In this document: one piece after another, positions 11,624 through 23,074 of the stretch | Layout: each line of letters begins with the position of its first letter | How positions within the stretch are numbered: the stretch's first letter is position 1 | NCBI GenBank assembly: GCA_000697335.1 | Contig: JNEM01009905.1 | Location: 1 to 28,771 of the forward strand | Source: Conidiobolus incongruus B7586 | Lineage: Eukaryota; Entomophthoromycota; Entomophthoromycetes; Entomophthorales; Conidiobolaceae | DNA length: 28,771 nucleotides | Direction of reading: 5' to 3' | Notes under the pieces: generated by a model | Told to the model about the DNA's origin: nothing | Database searches by the model: none | Seen by the model: the letters and a program-made list of their open reading frames with translations, nothing else | Position numbers and translations under genes: made by a program

Positions 11624-12888
11624 CTAAAACAGTTTAAGTAGAGGACCTCGACTATCGTACCAATCTAAAAATAAAAGAACAAAACTGGCGATGATTAAAA
11701 ATACCAGCATAAATTTGCTAGCACCTGCAGAATTTTCTTTCGCTCTTACCAAATATTGATTAGCAGCTGATATGGAATCTGTTGAATCGATAGCATCCGA
11801 ATACAATTTTTCGGTTTCTCTGGCCTGGATTGCGATATGGGTCGATAGAGTGGATTGCATGGATGAAATATCCAGTAATGACTTTTCAATTTGTCTGATT
11901 TGATCCATTGACGACTCAAATTGGTTGATGAGTTCCTTATTTTCAAGTTCCAATAATTGCTGTTGATCTGGATCCAAACTAGTACTAGCAGGTTCTGGAG
12001 ATCTTTCAATTATTATAGGTTCAGAAATTGGTGAGGTAGTAGTGACCATAGGAATACCAAATTTAATTTTAGAACCAATATCCAACTTCTTAATAGTCGA
12101 TCCCAAAGCTTTATATAATGATGGATTATCATTGATAGGGGGTAATGGAGTTTTAGTTTGCCAATTAAATCTAGAAAAAATAAATCAATACTAGCTACAA
12201 AAATATAAAATAAAACAATACATTTCCTGACGATCTAATTCCCTTTTCAATCTCTGTTCCTGAAGTCGTTTCTGATTTTGACTCACATCCATCAATTTTT
12301 TATTCAACAACCAAGTAATTGCAGAATGATGCGTTGTAATAATTTCGTTATTATTATTCTCATTGTTACTGCTCGAATTAAAAAAATTCTGTAAAGTTTG
12401 CCATCCCCTCTTCGATTCCAACTCTTTCTGTCGGACTATTTCAAATCATTAATAAAGCATGCATTAAAATAAAAAATTAAAAAACAATTACTAGTTTCAG
12501 ATTCTTCCAACTTTTGAATCCAATCCAAACAATTTTGAATAATGATTTTTGTATGTTTCTCAAATTGGTCTCTATCGTCATCACTCATAAAATTGTCTCT
12601 ATTCGTATTTTTACGTCGACTCACATCTAAATAACTTCTTCTAGCTACTATCAGATGATTTTGGAGGTTTTTAATATGTTCCCCCTAAATATTTTATTAG
12701 TTATTATTATTATTGATATTACAATAGAAATATCAGATTACAATACGATAAGCTTCCCTCAAGAATAAATCTTGAATAGGAGGTCTTGAATATTCCTTCT
12801 GATTTAAAATGGAAGATTTATTACTAGGATGTTTTTCTCTTAAATTTTCAGGTATTAAATTTAAAAATTCTGTAGTTAAATCTGGCAT
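11624..12888 (-). CDS. UFE1: Ufe1/syntaxin-18 family t-SNARE of the ER
   Basis: This is an ER-resident Qa-SNARE that drives fusion of Golgi-to-ER vesicles and homotypic ER fusion, usually with Sec20 and Use1. Proposed exons are 12888-12742, 12684-12492, 12435-12222 and 12170-11624 (366 residues). Donors are GTAATC, GTAATT and GTATTG, and acceptors end in TTTAG, ATAG and CTAG. The N-terminus has the syntaxin-18 signature (FLREAYRI, then HIKNLQNHLIVARRSYLD). A charged coiled linker follows. The SNARE motif is at about 278-331, with the presumed zero-layer Gln at about 300 in HIAIQARE. One C-terminal anchor lies at about 337-355 and ends in the family-typical LLFLDWYD. Length is close to that of known Ufe1 proteins. 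Only about 300 bp separate it from the stop of the upstream RasGEF gene on the same strand. Identity is strong; the small N-terminal exons are the least certain part. Confidence 0.92.
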
Positions 12889-13193
12889 TTTTTCAATAAC
12901 TTGTTTTTATTTTAATATTATAGTAATTATTAAATTTGGACAGCTTTAATTTTAAATATATGTCGTAGGATTCTCAATTTAATTTATGGGATTGATTTGG
13001 TAATTAAATAATAAATGCAAATAATTATAAAGGTTTACAATTTACAAATAGTTTAATTTATTAAATACTATCTTAAAAAATAGCATAAAAATAACAATAA
13101 AGCTATAAAGTAGTTAATATTTAAATTAAATTTACAAAAATAATTAATTTAATTTGTAAAAGAAAATGCAATGATTAATAATTAGGGTGAAAA
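12889..13193. other. Short intergenic spacer between ufe1 and the second RasGEF
   Basis: This 305-bp AT-rich spacer must hold the promoter of ufe1 and the 3' end of the upstream RasGEF gene. No distinctive element can be recognised beyond A/T runs. Confidence 0.5.
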
Positions 13194-16100
13194 TTAAACT
13201 CTTTCAACTTTCTTATCACGATAGGAATAGCTATTTGGTAAATGGTGGCCATTTCTGTCGAATTGACTTCTAGTGGAATAAAGATCGGCTAGGTGATTAT
13301 TAAGTGAATTGTGGATGTTAGATGTGAATCCAAAGTAGTTGTAGAGCCCGAAAACTTGATTCAAATTGTCGGAGTGGACATTAGGTTGGGGATGGGCGAA
13401 TTTGGGATCGAGTAATCCAAATTTGAAGATTTTTTGAATGGGATTGTTTCCGGATTTGTAGGATTGGTACGAAAAATACTCAATGACATCTTTGTCGTTC
13501 ACTATGGGGCCGGATGGAGCTGTGTGAGTGCTATTAAACTTGTCAAGGCTTGGTGAGCTGCTCATCATTGAGTCGGGGCCATCGAAATCCTCGTCCCATT
13601 TGAAAGGAGATGTACCTGATTCTGTATGACTAAGGCCTGTTGATGAAACCTTAGAAGATCTAGGAGTTCCATTAGTTTCTGGGAATCGAGGTGAAATTGC
13701 ATCAAGCTCAAGACGAGGTGTGACGAGGGCATCAGATTGGGACTTTACAGATCCTGATTCGGGAGAGTGAATGGGCGTAATTCCAATAAGATCGGGTGTG
13801 TTCTCTATAGAATCATTTAGTTTAGGTGATTCAACTGAATGATCCAGTTTAGATTTTATACTATCTTGATGAGATGGTGCTTGAATATCACGATTAACTT
13901 GTGAGCCGTTGGTGAATTCTTTATTACCATTAAAAATGGATTTAGTTGATTCGCTATCAGAGTTATCTAAATCATCTGAATTAACATGATTAGCAATAGA
14001 TTCCTGTGATTGGATATCATTGTTAATGGAATCAACACAGGGCTCTTGCAGCTCTGAAGATTGATCATTCAATTGAGTGGGACTCTTCAAAGATGAAGAT
14101 ACTAAACTATAAATCTGCTTAACGTTCGAAGGAACTAAATTGTCATAGTTATTGTAAATAGTGGTCAAATTTAAACTCAAATTATGATCATTACCATTAG
14201 CAGGATCATTGAGCTTATAGTCTGAGTTACATTTATGACTGGGAAGTGAGGACAAGGATTTGCGAGTTACAGGTTGCTTTTCACTTGTTTCACCCTCATC
14301 TGCTGGTGCTGAGTTTTGTATATTTGCTGATTTCCTTTGAATTGATGATAAAGATTTGCGAATAATTGGTTGATTGGAATTGGCAATGTCTTGGTTATGA
14401 TTCAAGGAATTACCACTCACTTGTTCTAAATGAACTGAAACTTGTGAATTAGCAATAGGTGCCTTCTTCTTAAGAGATGAAAGGGTTGAAGGAAGCTTAG
14501 AACCATTGGTTTCAGCGGGGGAATTGGAAGAATCATCTTTTAAAAGGAATGTTAAAATTAAATTAAAAACAAAATAATAAAAATACCTTGCTTTAGTGAT
14601 TTTTGCTCAGGATTAATTAATTGGATTAGCAAATCGGATACAATATCCTTACCACTTTGATTGCTCGGACTTGAGGCAGACAATTTCCTGTTAGACTTTT
14701 TCAAAAGAGACAATGTAGAAGCGAACTTGCATTGCTCAGGAGCTAAATCTCCTTGAGGAATTTTCTTTTCCAAATTCATATGGTTAGGACAACCATTAGT
14801 GCCTTGGAACTGAGTCATTTTATTGGTATTAATGACTCTTTGGTACGATTGAGGATAAGGGTTATTAGCAGCATACTTCTCAAGCTTATCGTGGTGGGAG
14901 TTGGGAATAGGGAAAGTTTTACTTATATCTTCTAAAGATCCTGGCTGTATTTCGAGAATGTTTGAGTTGATAGGTTTGACCTTAGGTGATTGGGAATAAT
15001 CGCTTTTATCAGATTTTGTGAAGCTATCGTTAATTCCCCTTGGAATAAAGGTGGGTGCATCTGGATTGAACTTGAAGCTGGATTCTGATTCGGGTGCCTT
15101 TCTGGATGAGGAATCGGCTGGTAATAAGTCTTGTTCCATTAGTTCATTTCTATTCGTATCATCTTTGAATTCATCTTGAACTTGTATTTCATTTGAAGTA
15201 GATAACTCAACTACCTGCTCTGTATTGTCTTGAGCTTTTGATAATAAGGTTTGACTTTGTTCATTATCTTTGTTTAATGAAGCGTGATCCTGTTCACTTT
15301 CTTGTAGAACCTCTATAGAGTGGTCATCTACCTTATCCAATTCAGGAATTGATGAATCCGGATGAGAAGCATTTTCATTATTTAATGTTTTTTCCAAGGG
15401 TTGCATTGAATCAGTGGTATTTTCAGGTTTATCATTAGGGGAGTTTAATTCACTATTCAATTTGGGTTGAGAAACAGTTTGTTCTGATTGCATAGTATTA
15501 TCTACAATTTCATGATTTTGTTCAGAAAATTCATCATTTTTCACCTTAGACGAGTCGTCTTGCTCAATTTCGGAATCATGAGTATATCTTTTGGTGCTAG
15601 ATTGGAAAATATGATCATTTTCGACCTTGGTAGAAATTTGTTCAGAATCCAAGACACATTCAGATGGTTGGATTTCATCAGAAACAGCAGTCTCCAAAGA
15701 ATGTTTTTCATTAGGAAATTGATCATTTTGTTGAATTGGAAGTTGTGCATCCACATTTTGAGTAATTTCATCATCATGATTTGAACTCTCTGAACCTGTT
15801 AATTGAGCATCAGTTGTTGAAATGGCCTGCAATACTTTATCCTGAAGTTTGTTAGATTGGTCAGATTCCCAAATTGTAGCAGGTTTGCTATCTTTAATGT
15901 CATCATGATTTCGATTTGAATCGATTAAGTGATTAGACTGAATGAATTCGTTGTTGATAGGAGTAACTGGATCTGGAATAGAATGATCCAAAGAGACTGA
16001 AGCTGACTGTGTATCATCGACACCATTTTCAACAATTGAATTTTCTTCATTATTTGGATGATCAGGTTGATCAAGTACTCGCTTCTCAACGGGAATTTCA

Positions 16101-18410
16101 GCACTAGGTTGATGAATAGATTTATAATCTTGCACAAAGACTGAAAGATTAACATCCTCAACCGGCTCCTTATTCGATGCATCCTGAGGGATTGACTTAC
16201 CTTGGGTAGTTTGTTTCTCGTTGGATTGCTTCAAGTTATCATGTGAGTGGCTCTGAGAAATTGTTGCGGGCTGAGGCTTTGGTGTACCTGCTTCAGTGTT
16301 AGCTTCTTCTTGCAACTGCTCGATAGGAGTGAATGAACTCAATTGGTCAAAGCGACCGAAATTTAAGTGGAAGTGGCTGGATCCTAAAGAAGGGGATGAG
16401 ATAGGGGATGCTCTTTTAAAATCCTGAGGAGAGAAATTACTTTCTCGATGGCTCAAGGTTTCAAACTTCAAAGAATCTGAGCAACTCAAACTCCTTTCGC
16501 GACCTAAGCCAAACGTCTGGTTAGGGTCTTTAGCTAATGTTGGTGAATTTTTCCATGGATTTTCATGATTAAAAAAAGATAAGTCATCTAAAGCCGGCGG
16601 TGGGATTGGTGAGGGAGTATTTCTAAGATCTAAAAAAGATTTGGATTCTTGTTGATTATTATCACAAGAGCGAGGTTCGGTAGGAGCAGCGTCATTTAAA
16701 TCCTGTTGAATGCTATCCTTTAATCCAATGCTTTCGTTACTAAGAGATGATAAGTCTGGGGACTTGCCATCGGAAGAAAAAATTTCTGCATTGGAGACAT
16801 CCAAATCTAAACTAAATGAACTACTCAAAGAGTGACTGTCTGGCGAAGGACGTGTATCTGGAAGAGGTTTTTCTCTGCGTAAATCGTCAGGTGATGCAGA
16901 CTGTACTTTGTGGCTAAGTTCCCAAAGCTGGGCTTGGGTGGGACGCACACGTGTGAGGATCCAGTGTGATATTTGAATATTTTGTTCTCCAAGATTGGAA
17001 AGGTTGCTGGGAAGTTTTAGAGGAGGCAAATGTGGCTCGAGGTCAGCAGCCATACGGGATGAACGGAAGCGTGAAAAGTTTGTGCTAGAGGACATACCAC
17101 CAATAGATATTGTAGGACTTGCTCTGCCAGACTGGAAATGACTGGCAGAATAGCAGTTTTTCAATAATTCTATGATACTAGTCAATTTATTAAAACCATA
17201 CTCAGACAAGGAAATTTGAGATGGGTCTGACGTTAAATTGGATCCATGATTAGCATAGATCGATTGACCATCTTGAAAATGAGGTTGCATCCATGGAATA
17301 ACTAATAGAGCAGAGCCGAAATATTGACAATGCTCAATTCTCTGATTTAATTCCATGAAATAGAAATGATGACGATCTTGATCTGATATCAATTTCTTGA
17401 ATTCGGTAAAGTGATCTCTGTATTTCTGAGGAACCAAGTCCCAAACTTGATTGAGTCTTTTCACTTGGGGACTGCTTAGAGCTTGAATCACTGCACAAAA
17501 AGAGTTAAAGTTACGATATTGTGTCAAAAGATGGTGAGCAAGTCTGATAAAATATTGAATAGTATGGGCTCTTTGCAAGTGGGTAGGATGAGGGTGATAA
17601 CCAGCAGTAATAATGCAGTGTGCAACAACTGAAGTGATATACATTTGAAAGTGAGTACAAGCAAGAGCATAATTGGATTTAATATTGTTTGACAAAAACT
17701 TGATGGGATTTTGCAAGTCTACTTTTTGAAATAGCATAGAATCCAACTGAGTCAACTGGCGAGCGAATACAGCAATATCAATGGACATCATCGATATCTT
17801 GGAAGCAGTAGAAATCTGTTTGGTAACATCTTCCCAATTCTTTCTCTGTAATCTAAAATCTTCAGAAAGTCTCTTCCATGCCTCTATCGAAAATTCCGAA
17901 CTTTGTCTCTTAGCAGCTTGAATCCTCTCCTTAGCAATTTCGTAAGCTTGTTTGTTAATAGTGATTAATTTGTAAAGAGGAGAGAATGGAATATAAATCT
18001 CTGAAAATTGACCATGTTGAGTTTGTGCATTTTTAAATTGAATTTGATCATCCACTGTTTCTTTGTCATAATTAACTCCTCTAATTAAAATTTTAATTTG
18101 TTTGCTACAGTAATTTAAATTTTCGAGAATAATATTAACATCGTTAGGTTTTGAAATAAATTCATCTAAATAATAGTTAAAGAACCTGCTAAATTTAGTA
18201 GTAAAATATAATATATACTTGATTCATTAATTTCTGTTTCGTCTTTAATTTGATTAAGAATAAATTCTGAAATATTAACATAACTATTCAAAGCTTCCTA
18301 AATATATTGAATTAAATATTAAAATTAGTGTTGATAAATTTATTCTTTACTCTTAATTTCCTGTTATTATGGAAGTGATCTGCTTTTAATATTTCGTCTT
18401 GAATATTCAT
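13194..18410 (-). CDS. Large RasGEF-domain protein with disordered C-terminal tail
   Basis: This is a predicted exchange factor for a Ras/Rap/Rsr-type GTPase. Proposed exons are 18410-18351, 18297-18219, 18165-14587 and 14536-13194 (1,686 residues). Donors are GTAAAG, GTATAT and GTATTT, and introns are 50-53 bp. The reading frame is continuous only with these joins. Residues 1-75 are helical (IQDEILKADHFHNNRKLREA, then Y..ISEFILNQIKDE), which loosely resembles an MIT domain. A divergent RasGEF fold follows at about 175-388: IAVFARQLTQLDS, IQYFIRLAHHLL, YRNFNSFCAVIQALSS, VKRLNQVWDLVP and FGSALLVIPWMQPHFQDG. There is no obvious Ras_GEF_N before it. The remaining 1,300 residues are S/D/E/N/Q-rich, low in hydrophobics and repetitive in style, so probably disordered and phosphorylated. 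The short motif RKSLSS recurs in the last exon. The RasGEF call rests on the central pattern and on length. Catalytic competence is unproven because several consensus positions differ from Cdc25. Confidence 0.82.
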
Positions 18411-20208
18411 TTAAATTACGAAATGGATAATTCAATTATTATTAATAAAATAAAATAATTTAATACTTTTTGGGTGTGATAAATAATAGAATAGATTGAT
18501 AATTTTATAACTACTAATGACTATATATAAAATATTATTCTTATTAATAAAAAAATAATTATTTAACAATCAGATTAAAAATCGCAAGATTTCAATCCTT
18601 TTAATTAATTAAATATTCTAGTCACTTAATAAATGCCAATCTATTTGTGCAATTTCTAAGGGATTGAATTTGAACAATAGGTAGATTTTTATCAGGGGGA
18701 AATGAATTCATCAAGCTACTTGATATATAATCAAATGATGATTGGTCGTATTTAAGAATATTAGTTTCAGATCGATCACTCTCTATTTATATCAGTTTAT
18801 TATTTATTACCTTTTTATGCCTTATAGAAATTTTCACAATAAAAGTACTTAACACTAGATTTGAATTTTTTCCAATAATTGATGAAATCTTTATGACAAT
18901 CCGCTAAATCTCCACAAATTTTGAAATTCTATTGATAATCTTTATTAAAAAATAGATTGAAAAATAAGTATTAGTATAAATATTGATAATTAAAAATTCC
19001 AATTTCCTTAGTATCTGCACTATATAAAAGTTTAAATATTAGATAACATCAGTTATTAAAACAAGTCGTGACCATTAAAATATTATTTTGCCTAAAATTC
19101 GAGTAATTTCAGAATGAATACTTGATTAAAAGCTAATATTAGCTAGCTGCTGAATGATTGTTTACTTATAAATATGTAATATTAAGTGTTTGACTTAAAA
19201 GCACCAATAGAATGCAACCTTAAATGAGGAAATAGTAGAAGATTATAAAATAGCGGAGCATATGTGAAATTTTAGAATTAAAGTTATCCATTAATGCGTT
19301 AGGGAATTGGGCATGTATCATTAAAATAGAAGTAGAGGCTAGTTTTTACTATAATCTTAGCAATTATATGTCAACTATTTAAATCCTTTCATATGAGCTA
19401 AAATTTAATATACAAATAAGATAACTAAATTTATTTAATGTATTTTATGGAATTTTTAAAAATTGTATTCCAAATAAATGTAAACTGTCATCTTATCTCT
19501 ATTGGAAAAATATGCAAAATTCAACTGAATATAAAATATCTAATTTTGAAATTAATTCAAATAAATATAAAATCATTTATTGAATATATATTGAATTTAT
19601 CATAGCTATATAATTTTATATATTTTTATAGTCATATAATAATAATTTTAAAAAAAGATAATATTTAATAAATATATAATTTTGGTATTATGCAAACTAA
19701 ATTTTGCAATCTCATTGAATCAGAGATTGTTTATTTGCGCATTAAAAAGAATCGGACTTATAATAATTCAATATGTATCATTTTTCAAAATATATAATTA
19801 TATAACATAGTAATTTATAATTCAAGTAATATTCTCAAAAAATATCTAATCCAAATTGCATTCCAAATTTAAATATTTGATAAAATAATCCCACAGTTCC
19901 AATAACTGCCCCAAAATCTATAAAATTATCTATTAATAACTCAGACAGCTCAATCAAATATTTGGAATTACCATGAAATTGTCCCTTTAATCACATATAA
20001 TGAATATATCAAAAACTGTCGAATTGAAAATTTCTCTGTAGTAAGAAGTATTTTTGTTCCTGATATAAATATCTTTACTCTCCTTAATCCTGTCTTTAAA
20101 ATAATTTAACAACTCGAAACTAATTATTAATTTGAACAATGACGAACTAAAATAAAAGCAATAAAAACAATAGTTGAATGTAATGACCGACAAGTATGAT
20201 AGGAGGAC
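18411..20208. other. AT-rich gene-free stretch upstream of the second RasGEF
   Basis: I see no believable gene. A 68-codon open stretch on the minus strand near 19987-20193 has no ATG and an A/T-driven residue composition, so it is not annotated. The left part should contain the promoter of the RasGEF gene starting at 18410. Confidence 0.5.
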
Positions 20209-20218
20209 CTATTTATAG
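20209..20218. promoter_or_regulatory. TATA-like element before the membrane-protein gene
   Basis: The sequence CTATTTATAG reads as TATTTATA on the plus strand and TATAAATA on the minus strand. It lies about 77 bp before the proposed plus-strand start codon at 20295, which is a reasonable core-promoter distance. In such AT-rich DNA this is only suggestive. Confidence 0.25.
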
Positions 20219-20294
20219 CAAACCTAAAGATATTAAAATTTTCTGAATCACTTCAATATTCTAACCCAAACTTTGTTGTATCGTTGTTCTGAGA

Positions 20295-20921
20295 ATGCTA
20301 CAGCCTAGCACATTTAGTATTTGTTTGATATTAAGTTATTTGGCAATTACCAGAACATTTTATGTTAAAATTTAATATAAATTTTTGTAGGTGATTCAAG
20401 ATTTTCAACTATCGCAAATTGTATTAGAAATTGGATTTTATTTAATTTTGTCAATTTTTGCTTTATTTCAAAGTATATCAAGTTTGTCACGGTGTTGTTC
20501 ATCAACAAAATTGGGTAGAAAAATGTCTAGTATAATATGTGATTTTGGTGCTACTCTTACACTACTTTTACTTGGAATGAGTAAAAGGATCACACATTCA
20601 ATGGTTGCAATAGAGTTGTTGGGCGTATTTGCGGGAATTGTACTTGTAGTTGAGACTATGCTGTATGAACTGACGGCTATTACAAATAGGAATATAGTTT
20701 TTAGGCCTGTTAGCGTATTTAAAATATCGGGATATGTCTTAGGCATTATAATTGGCTTAGCTTTATCCTTTTCAGGAATGCAATATCCACTTATATTTAC
20801 CAATGATTCATTTCTTGAACGATATCCCTATTTTGCATCATGTGCACTCACCTGCTGCATATTTCTATTGTTAATGCTGGCCACATACTTAAAATTAGAT
20901 CAAACCTTTAAATTAATCTGA
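20295..20921 (+). CDS. Orphan five-helix membrane protein
   Basis: The open frame from 20391 to the TGA at 20921 encodes about 175 residues that I do not recognise. Five hydrophobic segments are visible: around QIVLEIGFYLILSIFALF, IICDFGATLTLLLLGM, IELLGVFAGIVLVVETMLY, ISGYVLGIIIGLALSF and ASCALTCCIFLLLMLATYL. Short polar loops carry basic residues (STKLGRKM, SKRITH, TNRNIVFR). The frame has no ATG at its start. The best model I can make is a first exon 20295-20316 (MLQPSTF plus one base), a donor GTATTT, an acceptor ending TTCAAG at 20400, and a second exon 20401-20921. A nearer acceptor (TTTTTGTAG at 20390) gives the wrong phase. The coding body is fairly sure; the 5' end is weak. It is the only multi-span protein and one of the few plus-strand genes here. 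Confidence 0.6.
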
Positions 20922-21815
20922 ATCTAATAATCTTCCAGATAGTTTAAAGGATACTTCATTGAAATCGCCATTGTTGACTATAACTAAAGATTTGAATTGG
21001 GCTATTGTTCATCATGGGCGGATTAACTCATTGATAACATCCTTTGATCTAATTTATTACTTTGATCATTGAACAAGTTAATTGAAATTGGATCCAATTG
21101 CACTATAAACAATATCCATTTCTCATTATTTATAATACTCGCAATAATTGTAATTCTTTGGCATTGCAAACTGAAACTCTCAGAAATCATTGGAATGATT
21201 TAAACGATCTTACTTTAATATTCGTCAAACAACTCGATTTACTACTGACTATTATAATCATATCTTATTTCAATGGTGACACAACCATAATTAAGTCTAA
21301 CTTACGATGTGATCTAAATCACCAAATATATCATCCAATTTTTTCCATCAATAATTAAAATTGATTTTATTCCTTCTTCCGTCAACAATCACTCTGGTTT
21401 CAATTATGTCATTGTCATATAATTTCACCTTTCCATCCCCCATCCAAGCAGTCGGACTGGTATTCGTTGAGTTTATATCATCAAAGTATCCTTTAAATTG
21501 AATTTACCATTATTTCAGTATTCTTGTTAATTGAATATCAATTATAACTATTTCAATTTTAAACTTAATCTTTATTTCATTTACATCAAGTTAAAATAAT
21601 TATTTTATTAATATTATTTAATAAAGCATTAATCAATAGAAATTTTAGATTAATTCATCGAAATAAATAAATCAACTTGGATCCTATTCATTTTATTGTT
21701 TTGATATTAATCTATTGAAAATGTCATATTATTATTTTATTATATTAAAATATCTATTGAAATTATAAATGTATTGAATAAGATATATTCTATAACTTTT
21801 AAAATTACATATTAA
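20922..21815. other. Intergenic region with a possible exon
   Basis: This lies between the ends of two convergent genes. The segment 21370-21495 is noticeably less AT-rich and has an open minus-strand frame of about 50 codons with protein-like content (GYFDDINSTN...TAWMGDGKVKLYDND). A perfect GTAAGT donor on the same strand lies near 21306, but a stop codon separates them. The opposite strand also has an open hydrophobic frame here. I cannot assemble a gene from either. Confidence 0.35.
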
Positions 21816-22685
21816 CTAAAAATTCACCACTTTGGCTACCTTCTTCTTAACAGTTTGTTTCGATTTGGGAGCTTGTTTCTGTTTTTGATTGTGTTGATCC
21901 ATTTTATGCAAGGTTAAGAATAAATCATCGTCATCGCCACCTTGTTCGAGGTCGATTTTGCCTAATTTGAAACCTCCTTCTACAACGTATATTAACATAT
22001 TATATATTAAATATAATATTTATTAAAATGAGTTACCTTGAGGTTGATTAGGTTTACAATCCTTTGCCAAATGCGCTACACTACCACAGAATTTACAACT
22101 ACCTCCATTGGGATATAAACCTTTATCATTTTCGGGACATTGTGAAGCTAAGTGACCTTCCCCTTGGCATACGAAACATGATGCAAATTTAAATGGAGCA
22201 TCTAATAAGTAACTATTAATTATTTGGTCATATTATAATTGTTAGATGTATTACCCTTCTTGTTAGGATGTTTACAGTTTTTAGAAGTATGTTGACTCGA
22301 TCCACAGTGATAACAAATCCCGGTAGCTACCGGTGTTCCTTCTTTGGTTGGGTCAGTCGTAGCTTTTGGACAATCTTTAACGCTGTGACCAGTTTCTCTA
22401 CAGTTAAAACAAGTCTATAAAATTATTGAGTTAATTATGTGAATATCGTTGTAAAAATAAATTTTAGTACCATTTGTTTCTGTTTCTGTTGCTGTCTCTG
22501 TAACCTTCTAGCTTCGCTGCGTTCTTCCTTACTTTGTTTATCTATTCCAAAGTTAAAAGCTTTTATAATTTTGAAAAAATTACTTAAATACCATTTTTAT
22601 TAGGCTTAGAGTAAGGTTTTAAAGGTGTAACCTTAAATCCTTCACTATCTAAGTATTTTTTCTTATATTTGGCAACTCTTGTCAT
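21816..22685 (-). CDS. ZCCHC9-like protein with four CCHC zinc knuckles
   Basis: This is a putative nucleolar or nuclear RNA-binding protein. ZCCHC9-family members carry four zinc knuckles, and the human protein is nucleolar. Proposed exons are 22685-22592, 22541-22471, 22414-22255, 22201-22037 and 21979-21816 (217 residues). Donors are GTATTT, GTACTA, GTAATA and GTAACT, and acceptors end in TAG. The order is an MTR start with a basic N-terminus, a Q/K/R-rich helix at about 32-55, then knuckles C57-C70 (CFNCRETGHSVKDC), C89-C102, C117-C130 and C144-C157, all CX2CX4HX4C. The third and fourth are linked by NDKGLYPNGGSCK, as in ZCCHC9 (PKGLYADGGGCK). The C-terminus ends KVVNF, the same as human ZCCHC9. 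An acidic GGDDDD stretch lies near 175. The protein is shorter than the human one at the N-terminus. All joins preserve frame, so confidence is high. Confidence 0.93.
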
Positions 22686-23074
22686 TTATATATTTATTAT
22701 TGGATTTATTCAATAAAAACAATTTAGAAATTTTGACCAAATTAATTTATATAGTTTGAATTTTAATTTTCATTATGGGATTATTAATATATTAATAATT
22801 AATTTAAATTAGAGTTGATTTTTAAGTTGAAAGTTTAATATGAAAAATGATATCATGACAAACAGCTATGTGTAAAAATGTTTATTAAAATTAATTGCAA
22901 CAATAAGCAATATCAATTAAATCCAATTTCAAATTTGTATACTAATAGAAACATTACAAAGCTATTTCAAAATAATTAATCTCAAATAAAAAAATTAATT
23001 GATATTTCTTCAATTAATATAATTTATTAATTTTACAATTTTTTTACTCTATAATCAATAAATAAAAGGATCTA
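22686..23074. other. Intergenic spacer between the F-box and ZCCHC9-like genes
   Basis: This AT-rich spacer of about 390 bp should hold the ZCCHC9-like promoter and the 3' end of the F-box gene. No other feature is visible. Confidence 0.5.

Noticed and set aside
15488-16182. Several 60-100 codon ORFs on both strands
   Set aside because: They are shadows inside the long third exon of the second RasGEF gene. The same applies to plus-strand frames within 4604-4807, 5366-5575 and 6461-6697, and those inside GAL7 and ufe1.
19987-20193. 68-codon minus-strand open frame
   Set aside because: It has no ATG, its composition is driven by A/T-rich codons (F, Y, I, N), and no splice partner was found.
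21098-21358. 86-codon plus-strand ORF with ATG
   Set aside because: It shows no recognisable domain and no compositional shift. It overlaps the candidate minus-strand exon, so it is probably chance.
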